A stretch of 58,296 bases of DNA from an uncultured Campylobacterales bacterium (GTDB taxonomy: Bacteria > Campylobacterota > Campylobacteria > Campylobacterales > Sulfurimonadaceae). The notes beneath the pieces are model-generated. The model was not told where the DNA came from, did no database searches, and saw only the letters and a list, made by a program, of their open reading frames with translations. The stretch is from NCBI GenBank assembly GCA_903885085.1, contig CAISHH010000086.1, positions 1 to 58,296 on the forward strand. Reading direction: 5' to 3'. This document shows, piece by piece, positions 47,155 to 56,131 of the stretch. The first letter of the stretch is position 1, and every line of letters begins with the position of its first letter. A program made the translations under genes and the position numbers.

Positions 47155-49188
47155 ATGAAAAAAGTATCGCTTCTCTTTGGTATCCACATGCATCAGCCCG
47201 TTGACAATTTCGGAGATGCGGTGGAAGAGGCCATAAACCTATGTTATAAACCTTTCTTTGAGACAATGGTAAGATATCCTGAGTTTAAATTTGCAGTGCA
47301 TTCAAGCGGTTGGTTACTCGATGAGATACGCACTAAACATCAAGATATCTTTGAAAATATGCAGGTTTTGACAAAACATGGTTCTATCGAATGGATCAGT
47401 GCCGGATATTATGAACCGGTGTTAAGCTCTATTCCCTCTTGCGATAGAGTCGCACAAATTGAGATGATGAATAAATTTTTGAAAAAACATTTTGGCGTAC
47501 AACCAAGAGGATTATGGTTGACAGAGCGAGTTTGGGAAAGCGCATTGGTTCCTGATCTCTCTACATGTAAGATCGATTATGTGCTTGTGGATGATTATCA
47601 TTTCTTAAGCAGCGGTTATGATGCTTCTTCAATGGATGGATATTATACGACAGAAGAGAGTGCCAAAGAGCTCTCTCTTTTTCCAATAGCAAAATCATTG
47701 CGTTATGCTCTCCCTTTTTACAGCGTACAAAGATCCATAGAGGCTATTTTGGCTCGTTCAAAACGTGAGAATTCTGCGGCTATTATCTTTGATGATGCTG
47801 AAAAGTTTGGTTTATGGCCTAAAACGCATGCGTGGGTATATGAAAAAAAATGGCTGGAGCAGTTTATAGAAGCTGTTTTATCACATGAGCAGATCATTCC
47901 AGAACATTACAGTCACTATATGAAGAAAAATCGTTCTTTAGGGATTGCATATCTTGGCAACACCTCTTATATAGAGATGGGTGAATGGAGTTTACATGCC
48001 GAGCAAACGCTCTCTCTTGAAAAGCTCAAACAGGATGTCGGTGAAAAGTATTTTAACGATATCGGTGTGGCTTTTATAAAAGGTGGTATCTGGAAAAACT
48101 TTTTTGTTAAATACCATGAAAGCAACTATCTGCATAAACGTATGCTTTACTTTAGCAAGGATCGAGAAAAACTTTCAAAGAGCGCTTTGGAGTCTTTGTA
48201 TAAGCTTCAGACAAATGATGTATTTTGGCATGGAGTTTTTGGCGGTTTATATCTTCCAAACCTTCGAGATAATGCCTATAGATATCTTCTTGAACTTGAA
48301 AAATCAAGAGCGAAAAAAGGGATTAGTTTTGAAGTGCTGGATATTGATAAAGATGGGCATGATGAGTTAAAAGTACTCACACACAATATCAGTGCTATTT
48401 TTTCAAGTAAATTTGGCGGACAGATGGTAGAGTTTGGTTCTTTTGACACACTCTTTAACTGGCAAAACACGCTTATGCGACGTTATGAAGCCTATCATGA
48501 AAAGATATTTCAAGCTAAAGATGCAGTGCTTGTGCATGAACAAAGAAGTGATGAGATAGCAACGATTCACCATGACAGCGTCGCACAAGATGAAGAACTC
48601 AAAGCGGAACTTATCTATGATTGGCATCCAAAAAACTCTTTTATCGAACATATTTGTACCGATCCTTTGACATTTGATAATTATAGAAAATTAGAATTTA
48701 AAGATGTTGCAGATTTTGCAAATCAGCCATTTATCCTTGCAAAAAATAAAACTGTTTTTAGTCGTGAGGGCGCTATTTACTTGGATGAAACTTACAAAAC
48801 GATGATGAAAAAAGAGTATGCTTTTGATACAAACTCCGTTGTCTTGAAGCTCGATTGTAAAACTGCTTACGAAGGAAGTCTCTATTTTGCACAAGAGTTT
48901 AATTTTCATTTTGCGCATCCTCATAAAGTGACTTTTAATGGTAAGACCATTGAAGAGGGACTCAGTGAGTATGACTGTAAAGAGCTTGTCATTATAGATG
49001 ATTTTACAAATAAGGTTCTCAAAATCAAGATGAGTCAAAAGTGTACAATTATTGGATATATCTTAAATACGGTTTCACAAAGTGAAAGCGGTTTCAATAA
49101 AATGGCGCAAGAAATCTCCTTTGTTTTAACGTTGCCATTTGTCAAAAATCTTACATGGAGTGTGGAATTGGAGCTGGAAAATGTCTGA
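47155..49188 (+). CDS. GH57 4-alpha-glucanotransferase-like enzyme
   Basis: A second, different GH57 protein of about 677 residues. It resembles the Thermococcus 4-alpha-glucanotransferase branch with extra C-terminal beta domains: GIHMHQPVDNFGD at the N-terminus, nucleophile Glu in WLTERVWE (about residue 124), acid Asp in IIFDDAEKFGLW (about 213). It probably disproportionates malto-oligosaccharides during glycogen turnover. Start 47155 is preferred because AAGGA lies five bases upstream; an ATG six bases earlier overlaps that site. It overlaps the GalT-like gene by eight bases. Confidence 0.87.
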   Translation: MKKVSLLFGIHMHQPVDNFGDAVEEAINLCYKPFFETMVRYPEFKFAVHSSGWLLDEIRTKHQDIFENMQVLTKHGSIEWISAGYYEPVLSSIPSCDRVAQIEMMNKFLKKHFGVQPRGLWLTERVWESALVPDLSTCKIDYVLVDDYHFLSSGYDASSMDGYYTTEESAKELSLFPIAKSLRYALPFYSVQRSIEAILARSKRENSAAIIFDDAEKFGLWPKTHAWVYEKKWLEQFIEAVLSHEQIIPEHYSHYMKKNRSLGIAYLGNTSYIEMGEWSLHAEQTLSLEKLKQDVGEKYFNDIGVAFIKGGIWKNFFVKYHESNYLHKRMLYFSKDREKLSKSALESLYKLQTNDVFWHGVFGGLYLPNLRDNAYRYLLELEKSRAKKGISFEVLDIDKDGHDELKVLTHNISAIFSSKFGGQMVEFGSFDTLFNWQNTLMRRYEAYHEKIFQAKDAVLVHEQRSDEIATIHHDSVAQDEELKAELIYDWHPKNSFIEHICTDPLTFDNYRKLEFKDVADFANQPFILAKNKTVFSREGAIYLDETYKTMMKKEYAFDTNSVVLKLDCKTAYEGSLYFAQEFNFHFAHPHKVTFNGKTIEEGLSEYDCKELVIIDDFTNKVLKIKMSQKCTIIGYILNTVSQSESGFNKMAQEISFVLTLPFVKNLTWSVELELENV

Positions 49189-50197
49189 GATACGACTGGA
49201 TAGAATCCACAATAAATATGTTGTAATAGCGCCGGAGAGATTATTTCGGCCAAATCTAAATTGTCGTAATGAGAAAAAAAACAGTGTATCTCTGATTTGC
49301 CCTTTTTGTGATGGTAATGAAGATCTCACTCCGCCTGAGATCTTTGCCCTACGTGATAATGAGGCAAATGAACCTTCTTGGAGGACAAGAGTTGTTCCAA
49401 ATCTTTACAAAGCGGTGCAGGTAGAACTCTCCGATATCTCTAAAAGAGATGGAATATTTGAGTCGATTCCTGGAGTCGGTGCGCATGAGATTCTCATCGA
49501 TTCTCCCTGTCATGAATGTGATTTTTACCAGCTAGATACCTCTGCTATAGAAGATTGGCTTCGAACTATGATTATCCGTATTGAGGATTTGAAAAATGAT
49601 ACGCGATTAATTTATCTGAGTATCTTTAAAAATGTCGGTATTAACGCAGGTGCGACACAAGAACATCCACACACTCAACTTTTGGCTTTGCCTATTATGC
49701 CAAAAGAGGAGATGGCATTTTTAGAGGAAAATATGCGATACTATCGGAGTCACGGACGCGGCTTAGTTGAAGATGTACTCTTTAATGAACTTGCATCCAA
49801 AAAAAGGATTGTTGTACGCCATGGCAATTTTGTTGCATTTTGTCCCTTTGCGAGTGCTTATCCTTTTGAAGTGATGATAGCGCCTCTTACAAATATTGCC
49901 TCTTTATGTAAATGCAGTAGAAAAGATGTATCAGATCTCTCAGTTTTGATCAAAAGGGTGTTTGAAAGCTTACATAAACAGCTTGGAGTCTTTGCTTATA
50001 ACCTCTCTTTGAAGATGGCACCACTCAATACAAATTTTGAAAATGAAATGTATATGAACCATTTGGATAAAAATTACCGTTTTATTTTGCGTATTACTCC
50101 ACGTATCTATAATCTTGGCGGTTTTGAGATCTCTACTGGTATGGCGATAAACAGCGTCGTGCCGGAAGAATCTGCAAAAATGCTCGGCGGAGAGTAG
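49181..50197 (+). CDS. GalT-like hexose-1-phosphate nucleotidyltransferase
   Basis: A HIT-superfamily nucleotidyltransferase of the galactose-1-phosphate uridylyltransferase type, 338 residues. The zinc-type cysteine pair is CPFC (about residue 40), HEILIDSP follows, the active-site His loop is EHPHTQL (H162-P-H164), and the C-terminus has the conserved GGFEISTGMAIN. There are no other galactose (Leloir) genes nearby. In a glycogen operon it may instead interconvert ADP-glucose or UDP-glucose with glucose-1-phosphate, as shown for some GalT-like proteins. The start was moved to the ATG at 49181, giving the family N-terminus SEIRLDRIHNKYVVIAP. Confidence 0.83.
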   Translation: MSEIRLDRIHNKYVVIAPERLFRPNLNCRNEKKNSVSLICPFCDGNEDLTPPEIFALRDNEANEPSWRTRVVPNLYKAVQVELSDISKRDGIFESIPGVGAHEILIDSPCHECDFYQLDTSAIEDWLRTMIIRIEDLKNDTRLIYLSIFKNVGINAGATQEHPHTQLLALPIMPKEEMAFLEENMRYYRSHGRGLVEDVLFNELASKKRIVVRHGNFVAFCPFASAYPFEVMIAPLTNIASLCKCSRKDVSDLSVLIKRVFESLHKQLGVFAYNLSLKMAPLNTNFENEMYMNHLDKNYRFILRITPRIYNLGGFEISTGMAINSVVPEESAKMLGGE

Positions 50198-50200
50198 AAG

Positions 50201-51610
50201 ATGAAAGTTCTTTTTGCCTCAAGTGAGATATTTCCATATGCAAAAAGCGGCGGACTTGCGGATGTAGCGGATGCGCTTCCAAGGGCATTGAGTTCTTATA
50301 CTGAACTCTACAGCGTGATCCCTTTGTATGGCTTTATGAGTAAAAAAGATCTTGAATTATCCCAGAGTTTTGAAGTAAGTCTAGGGGATGAAAAATACAA
50401 AATCAATCTCTATACAAAACTTCAAAATACTCTAAACCTCTTTTTTCTTGAAGCACCACTTTTAAGTGAAACTAAAACTCTTTACTGTGACAAAGATGGA
50501 GATTACGCAGATAATGATCTTCGTTTTGCAATCTTTTGCAAAGGAATTGTCGCTCTTGCTGAGCGCTTACATGTAGAGGTTTTACATCTTAATGATTGGC
50601 ATACCTCTTTATGTGCGCTTTTTGCCAAAGAGCAAAAACTAGTTCTCAAAACAATTTTAACTATTCATAATCTTGCGTATCAAGGTGTCTTTGAGAGAGA
50701 GACGCTAAAAAAAATTGGGATAGATGAAAAATATTTTACGATGGATGGCTTAGAGTTTTATGGCAAGGTGAACTTTTTAAAAGCGGGCATCGCGTACAGT
50801 GACGCAGTGACAACAGTGAGTCCAAGCTATGCAAAAGAGATACTCACATCGGAGTTTGGATGCGGGCTTGAAGGGTTTTTAACACATCACAAAGCAAAAC
50901 TCAGCGGTATTTTAAACGGTATCAATGAAGTGGTTTTTGATCCTCGCAGCGATAAAGCACTTTTCGTGTCTTATGAAAATATAGAGAGAAAATATCAAAA
51001 CAAAGTTGCTTTGCACAAAACTTCAAAACTCAAAGATCCTAGACGTCCTTTATTTGTCATGATCACTCGGCTGGTTGAACAAAAAGGGATTGATCTTGTC
51101 CTGGAATCGATGGAAACATTACTACAAAATAAGCTTAATCTTTTTATCATTGGCGAGGGTAAGGCCAGATTTGCAGAGCAGTTGCAAACTCTTTCCTTAA
51201 AACATGAGAACTTTGAGTTTTTTAATGGTTATGATGAGGTATTATCACATCAGCTTTATGCCGCGGCAGATTTTTTGCTGATGCCATCACGCTTTGAACC
51301 TTGCGGTCTAAACCAAATGATTGCGATGCGTTATGGAACGATTCCCATCGTACATGCAACGGGAGGATTAAAAGACAGTGTTCACGAAAATAGATCCAAA
51401 TGCGGACAAGGGATACTCTTTAAAAAGCAGAGTAAGCAGGCACTTTTACTCGCACTCAAGAGAGCTTTGAACCTTAAAAAAGAGAAGAGGCAGTTTGAGT
51501 CCATGGTGAGTTTTAATATGCAATGCGATTTCTCATTTGAACAAAGTGCATTGGCATATCTCAAAATCTATGAGAGCCTTGTATCAGTCCACGCGGCTTT
51601 ACTTTTATAA
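50201..51610 (+). CDS. glgA: Glycogen synthase, first of two paralogues
   Basis: GT5 glycogen/starch synthase of 469 residues that extends alpha-1,4-glucan from a nucleotide-glucose. The substrate loop is KSGGLADV (residues 15-22), the GT-B C-terminal domain starts near ITRLVEQKGIDLV with the conserved Arg and Lys, and the catalytic Glu lies in RFEPCGLNQ (about residue 367). All key residues are present. It is more divergent than the second copy, with a shorter N-terminal domain. It lies three bases after galT. One TACATGTA at 50568 is read as Leu-His-Val. Confidence 0.92.
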   Translation: MKVLFASSEIFPYAKSGGLADVADALPRALSSYTELYSVIPLYGFMSKKDLELSQSFEVSLGDEKYKINLYTKLQNTLNLFFLEAPLLSETKTLYCDKDGDYADNDLRFAIFCKGIVALAERLHVEVLHLNDWHTSLCALFAKEQKLVLKTILTIHNLAYQGVFERETLKKIGIDEKYFTMDGLEFYGKVNFLKAGIAYSDAVTTVSPSYAKEILTSEFGCGLEGFLTHHKAKLSGILNGINEVVFDPRSDKALFVSYENIERKYQNKVALHKTSKLKDPRRPLFVMITRLVEQKGIDLVLESMETLLQNKLNLFIIGEGKARFAEQLQTLSLKHENFEFFNGYDEVLSHQLYAAADFLLMPSRFEPCGLNQMIAMRYGTIPIVHATGGLKDSVHENRSKCGQGILFKKQSKQALLLALKRALNLKKEKRQFESMVSFNMQCDFSFEQSALAYLKIYESLVSVHAALLL

Positions 51611-51621
51611 AAGGATAAAAT

Positions 51622-53100
51622 ATGGGAACAAGAAAATTAAATATCTTATTTGTGGCTTCAGAAGTTGTGCCATTTGCAAAAACAGGCGGACTAGCAGATG
51701 TGGCTGGCGCACTTCCAAAAGCACTTAAAGCTCTTGGGCATAATATCATTGTCGTGATGCCAAGATATTATAAGATCGATCCATCAAAACTCACAAAACT
51801 TGAATCTCCACTAGGTGTGCCGATGGGAGCGATGGGAGAGCTTTGGGCTGGAGTTTATACATCAACTTTGTCAGGGAATAATGTTCCAATCTATTTTATA
51901 GATCATGAGCGTTACTTTGGAAGAGGGGGCTTGTATGAAGATCATGACGGCTCTTATGAAGATAATGGCAACCGTTTTGTTTTCTTTTCAAAAGCGGCTT
52001 TACAGCTATGTAAGATGCTCTCCTTTACGCCTGATATTATCCATGCAAATGACTGGCATACAGCGATTGTGCCCCTTTTGGCAAAGACGAGATTTGTTCA
52101 TGACTTTGCCAATGCAAAATCAGTACTCACGATCCATAACTTACAACACCAAGGACATTTCCATAAAAATTTGATGGATCTCATGGAAGTGGGTTGGGAA
52201 CATTTTAATGCACGTGAATTTGAGAGTTTCAATGGTGTCAACCTTTTAAAAGGTGGAATCATGCACGCTGATGCGATTACGACCGTTTCAAAAAAATATG
52301 CCGATGAGATCCAAACAAGAGAGTTTGGTTTTGGACTTGAAGGTCACATCCGAGCACACAGTGAAAAGCTTTTTGGGATTTTAAATGGCGTGGACTATGA
52401 TGAATGGAATCCATCAGTGGACAATCTGATAGCCCAAAAATTTGATGTGGGTGATATGGATGGAAAGCTTACATGTAAGCATGATATACAGCGTCATTTT
52501 AATCTTGAAGTACGTGATGATGTGCCGCTCATTGGTTTTGTGGGACGTTTTGCAGAACAAAAAGGAATAAGTCTTATCGCTGGGATCATTCATGGTCTGC
52601 TTGATATGGATATCCAAATCGTGATGCTCGGAGCTGGCGAGAAATGGGCTGAGGAATTTTTTAGTGATGTTGCAACGCATCGAAGTAATTTTGGTTTACA
52701 TGTAGGGTACTCTGACGCGCTTGCACATAGTATTGAAGCCGCAAGCGATATGTTTTTGATGCCCTCACTTTTTGAACCTTGCGGACTCAACCAGATCTAC
52801 AGTCTTCGTTATGGAACATTGCCGATAGTTCGAGCAACGGGCGGACTCGATGACACCATCCAAAACTTTGATGAAGACCATGAGCATGGAAATGGATTTA
52901 AGTTTTTTGATGCCACTCAGGAAGCTTTGTATTACACAGTTTTATGGGCAGTAAATATCTATAAAAATGATAAAAAAAGTTTTCTAGATATGCAAGAAAG
53001 AGCGATGAAACAGCACTTTGGTTGGGATGATTCGGCAAAAAGTTATGAAGCTGTTTATAACTATATCTTAGGTTTTGAAGCCGAAAAGCCTTCAGTATGA
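51622..53100 (+). CDS. glgA: Glycogen synthase, second of two paralogues
   Basis: GT5 synthase of 492 residues, closer to the bacterial GlgA consensus: KTGGLADVAGALPKAL (about 20-35), VGRFAEQKGISLI (about 310), LFEPCGLNQIYSLRYGT (about 385-401). The start has AAGGA at good spacing. The stop overlaps glgB by four bases. Two adjacent synthases suggest division of labour, for example priming of short chains against elongation, as for paralogous synthases elsewhere. This is an inference. It carries TACATGTA at 52470 and 52697. Confidence 0.94.
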   Translation: MGTRKLNILFVASEVVPFAKTGGLADVAGALPKALKALGHNIIVVMPRYYKIDPSKLTKLESPLGVPMGAMGELWAGVYTSTLSGNNVPIYFIDHERYFGRGGLYEDHDGSYEDNGNRFVFFSKAALQLCKMLSFTPDIIHANDWHTAIVPLLAKTRFVHDFANAKSVLTIHNLQHQGHFHKNLMDLMEVGWEHFNAREFESFNGVNLLKGGIMHADAITTVSKKYADEIQTREFGFGLEGHIRAHSEKLFGILNGVDYDEWNPSVDNLIAQKFDVGDMDGKLTCKHDIQRHFNLEVRDDVPLIGFVGRFAEQKGISLIAGIIHGLLDMDIQIVMLGAGEKWAEEFFSDVATHRSNFGLHVGYSDALAHSIEAASDMFLMPSLFEPCGLNQIYSLRYGTLPIVRATGGLDDTIQNFDEDHEHGNGFKFFDATQEALYYTVLWAVNIYKNDKKSFLDMQERAMKQHFGWDDSAKSYEAVYNYILGFEAEKPSV

Positions 53101-55016
53101 AAAATCAAATCTTTTATGATGTGACGCTTTTCACCGAATTTGACATCTATCTTTTTAAAGAGGGAACACACGCGAAACTTTACAACCATCTCGGCTCGCA
53201 TTTTATGCAAAGAGATGGTAAAGATGGAGTTTATTTTGCAGTGTGGGCACCCAATGCAAACGCTTTACATGTAAGAGCTGATTTTAATGATTATAGTACG
53301 ATCTCTCATCCGCTTCAACTCCGTAATGATGGTTCTGGAATCTGGGAAGGCTTTATCGAGAGCGTGGATGAGGGGATGAGTTATAAATATCATATCAACT
53401 CAAATGCCCTACATGTAAGCTCTGATAAGGCTGATCCATACGCTTTTTTTGCAGAAGTTGCACCAAGTTCAGCATCAAGAGTTTGTAAGCTTGATGGCTA
53501 TATCTGGGGTGATGATGAGTGGATGAAAACACGTCATAAACATAACTCTCATAAAGCTCCAGTCTCGATTTATGAAGTGCATCTTGGTTCATGGCGAAGA
53601 AAAGTTGAAGAGGAAAATCGCTTTTTAACTTACACAGAGCTCGCAAATGAATTAGCCGAATATATCAAAGAGATGGGTTTTACGCATGTGGAGATCATGC
53701 CGATCACCGAGTATCCTTTTGAGGGGTCTTGGGGATATCAAACGACTGGCTATTTTGCCCCGACCTCGCGTTATGGAACGCCGAGTGAGTTTATGAGTTT
53801 TGTGGATATTTTGCATAACAACGGCATCGGCGTTATCCTTGATTGGGTACCTTCACACTTTGTGACAGACGGTCATGGACTTTCAAATTTTGACGGCTCA
53901 TGTCTGTATGAGCATAAAGATCCGCGAAAAGGATTTCATCCAGAGTGGGGCAGTGCGATTTTTAATTATGATAGAAATGAAGTTCGCGCATTTTTGGTAA
54001 GCTCGGCACTTTTTTGGCTCGAATACTATCATCTCGATGGCATAAGAGTCGACGCGGTAGCTTCGATGCTTTATCTTGATTATGCAAGAGAAGAGGGAGA
54101 ATGGATTCCTAACGAAGATGGAAGCAACGTCAACCGCGGCGCTGTACAGTTTTTAAAACAGTTAAACTCCACGGTGTATGAAGAATACAACGACATCATG
54201 ATGTTTGCAGAGGAATCCACAAACTACTCAATGGTTAGTCGCCCAGTGGTGGAGGGTGGACTGGGATTTGGATATAAATGGAATATGGGTTGGATGCATG
54301 ACATTTTAAAATATATGAAGTTTGATCCACTTTTCCGCCAGCATCATCATCAACATCTTACTTTTAGTTTTGTTTACATGTACAACGAAAACTACTTATT
54401 ACCGCTCAGTCACGATGAAGTGGTGCATATGAAGGGCTCACTCATTAACAAGATGCCGGGAGATAATGAGAAGAAATTTGCGAACTTGCGTGCACTTTTT
54501 TCTTTGATGTATGCGCACCCAGGGAAAAAACTGCTCTTTATGGGCGGAGAGTTCGCACAGTTTTCTGAATGGAATTTTGAGCAAAGTCTAGACTGGCATC
54601 TGCTTGCGTATGATGGACATGAGGGTGTACAAAATGTTGTCAAAGAACTCAATTATATTTATAAAACAGAACCTTCTTTGCACAGAAATGACGTAGAAAA
54701 AGAGGGATTTTCTTGGATAGATGAAAATGATTATCAGGCAAATGTGATTTCATTTATAAGAAAAGGTGCGAGAAATGAAAAGCCTCTTATCATCATCTGT
54801 AATTTCTCAGACAAAGAGCATATCGGTTATCCGATAGGTGTGCCGACACGCGGAGAATATGTAGAAATTTTTAATTCAAATGACTCATTATACGGCGGAT
54901 ACGGCCAGACAAATGCGACTCCACTTAAGACACAAGCCAAAGAGTGTCACGGAAGAAAAAACAGCTTACATGTAAGCCTGCCTCCACTGAGTGTGGTTTA
55001 TCTTAAAAAGATCTAA
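53097..55016 (+). CDS. glgB: 1,4-alpha-glucan branching enzyme GlgB
   Basis: GH13 enzyme making alpha-1,6 branches in glycogen, 639 residues. After a short N-terminal extension, a CBM48 domain (about 35-125) precedes the TIM barrel. The catalytic triad is Asp in GIRVDAVASM, Glu in FAEESTN and Asp in LSHDEVVH. The C-terminal beta domain is complete. The first N-terminal domain of long-type GlgB (about 100 residues) is absent, as in many bacteria. It carries four TACATGTA copies (53266, 53410, 54375, 54967), the densest of any gene here. It ends five bases from a convergent gene. Confidence 0.96.
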   Translation: MKNQIFYDVTLFTEFDIYLFKEGTHAKLYNHLGSHFMQRDGKDGVYFAVWAPNANALHVRADFNDYSTISHPLQLRNDGSGIWEGFIESVDEGMSYKYHINSNALHVSSDKADPYAFFAEVAPSSASRVCKLDGYIWGDDEWMKTRHKHNSHKAPVSIYEVHLGSWRRKVEEENRFLTYTELANELAEYIKEMGFTHVEIMPITEYPFEGSWGYQTTGYFAPTSRYGTPSEFMSFVDILHNNGIGVILDWVPSHFVTDGHGLSNFDGSCLYEHKDPRKGFHPEWGSAIFNYDRNEVRAFLVSSALFWLEYYHLDGIRVDAVASMLYLDYAREEGEWIPNEDGSNVNRGAVQFLKQLNSTVYEEYNDIMMFAEESTNYSMVSRPVVEGGLGFGYKWNMGWMHDILKYMKFDPLFRQHHHQHLTFSFVYMYNENYLLPLSHDEVVHMKGSLINKMPGDNEKKFANLRALFSLMYAHPGKKLLFMGGEFAQFSEWNFEQSLDWHLLAYDGHEGVQNVVKELNYIYKTEPSLHRNDVEKEGFSWIDENDYQANVISFIRKGARNEKPLIIICNFSDKEHIGYPIGVPTRGEYVEIFNSNDSLYGGYGQTNATPLKTQAKECHGRKNSLHVSLPPLSVVYLKKI

Positions 55017-55021
55017 GAGGT

Positions 55022-56122
55022 TTAATCTTCTTCATCTTCCTCTTCTATCACATCAAACTCTTTTGGTGCTTGAATGGTCTTCCATTTGAGTCCCTCTTTG
55101 TGAAGTCTTTTTAGATGTCTATCTATATTTTGGCTGGTGACTAGATTTTTGTTGGCTTGTATTCTTTCTAAGATGAGATGATTGATCTTTTCTGAATAAT
55201 GATAAAGATCTTTATAATTTGTAAAATCATAGATAAATGGCTCTTGCTGAAAATCATATACTCTGACGTTTTTACATAATACTAATGTTTTGAGCACATA
55301 CTCTTGAAATTTGATAATATTATCCAAAGATCCTGTTTCATCCGCATGTTTCCAACTAAGATAGGAATAGGGTGGGAGAAAAATAATAAAGCGAATATCT
55401 TGGTTTGCATTGATAATGGAAAGAAATTCTGTATCAAAATTCTTTTTTAAAGCTGCAAAATTGAAATCTTTTTTATTATATTTATTTTTTCTATCCGTTT
55501 CATTTCTGTCTCTCCAAAAGTTTTGCACAGCCTCTGCGTTAAATTTACACTCTTGGTACCAGCAAAAAGCGTTTTCATAGGCTTTTGAAACTCTCTTATA
55601 ATAGGTGTTTTCCAAAACAAAATAGCTTTGTTGCAGAGTTTTGTAAGAGATAAGATACTTTAGATTTGAGAGTAGATCGTTATGATACATCTCTGTTGGA
55701 AAAGGGGGTTCACTCATTTTAAAACCATCATCACGCAATTGATTTTTATAAGCAAAATAATCCAAGCCGTAAATGATCGTATTGGCTTTTTTCTGAGAAA
55801 GGAGGTGATTTAACAAAATAGAAAATTCATGTCCGCTTCCGCCTGAAAATGGCAGTTTGACAGATTTGACATTCATTACTTCATCAACATCATTAATATT
55901 GAAATTTTCTATCATAGATGTTCCGACAACTGCCGTATCGTAATACATATGCTCTGCAATCCCCGAATCTATATATCTTTCATCAGCGTAAGTATAAAAA
56001 TATTTGAGATCAGGATTTACTCTAAATTTCATAAAGGGGTCTACAAACCAATTGGCACTCATAATCATAAGTTCGACAATGAATACAATAGCTAAAATTT
56101 TAAAACTGTTTTTTTCCCACAT
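55022..56122 (-). CDS. Membrane-anchored SGNH-like partner of MBOAT acyltransferase
   Basis: A 366-residue protein with one N-terminal membrane helix (about residues 8-26, KILAIVFIVELMIMSANWF) and a periplasmic domain. VVGTSMIENFN (about 64-74) resembles the GDSL/SGNH block I serine motif, and LYHYSEKINHLI near the C-terminus could supply block V His. The tail is very acidic (EEEDEED). Such proteins are usual partners of AlgI/DltB-type MBOATs, completing O-acetylation of a surface glycan. It lies nine bases downstream of the MBOAT gene, so it is one operon. The substrate is unknown. Confidence 0.7.
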   Translation of the reverse strand: MWEKNSFKILAIVFIVELMIMSANWFVDPFMKFRVNPDLKYFYTYADERYIDSGIAEHMYYDTAVVGTSMIENFNINDVDEVMNVKSVKLPFSGGSGHEFSILLNHLLSQKKANTIIYGLDYFAYKNQLRDDGFKMSEPPFPTEMYHNDLLSNLKYLISYKTLQQSYFVLENTYYKRVSKAYENAFCWYQECKFNAEAVQNFWRDRNETDRKNKYNKKDFNFAALKKNFDTEFLSIINANQDIRFIIFLPPYSYLSWKHADETGSLDNIIKFQEYVLKTLVLCKNVRVYDFQQEPFIYDFTNYKDLYHYSEKINHLILERIQANKNLVTSQNIDRHLKRLHKEGLKWKTIQAPKEFDVIEEEDEED

Positions 56123-56131
56123 GTCAAAACC

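Larger units (their letters stand above)
9717..54974. repeat. Dispersed palindromic octamer TACATGTA, 22 copies
   Basis: By reading the whole window I find TACATGTA starting at 9717, 9990, 15234, 17800, 19926, 21166, 21663, 23414, 32607, 32879, 37768, 41195, 45825, 46022, 47562, 50568, 52470, 52697, 53266, 53410, 54375 and 54967. For about 36% G+C, chance predicts roughly two. The extended consensus is (C/T)TTACATGTAAG. In genes it is read as Leu-His-Val (ten copies), Thr-Cys-x (six) or Tyr-Met-Tyr/stop (three). The other three copies (17800, 21663, 32607) are wholly or partly intergenic. None lies in the IS element. This entry spans the outermost copies; the sites themselves are 8 bp each. 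Confidence 0.85.

Noticed and set aside
41195-54974. Explaining TACATGTA enrichment by codon bias for Leu-His-Val in glycogen genes
   Set aside because: The octamer also occurs as Thr-Cys-x and Tyr-Met-Tyr, overlaps a stop codon and a start codon, and is found in intergenic hairpins and in unrelated genes.
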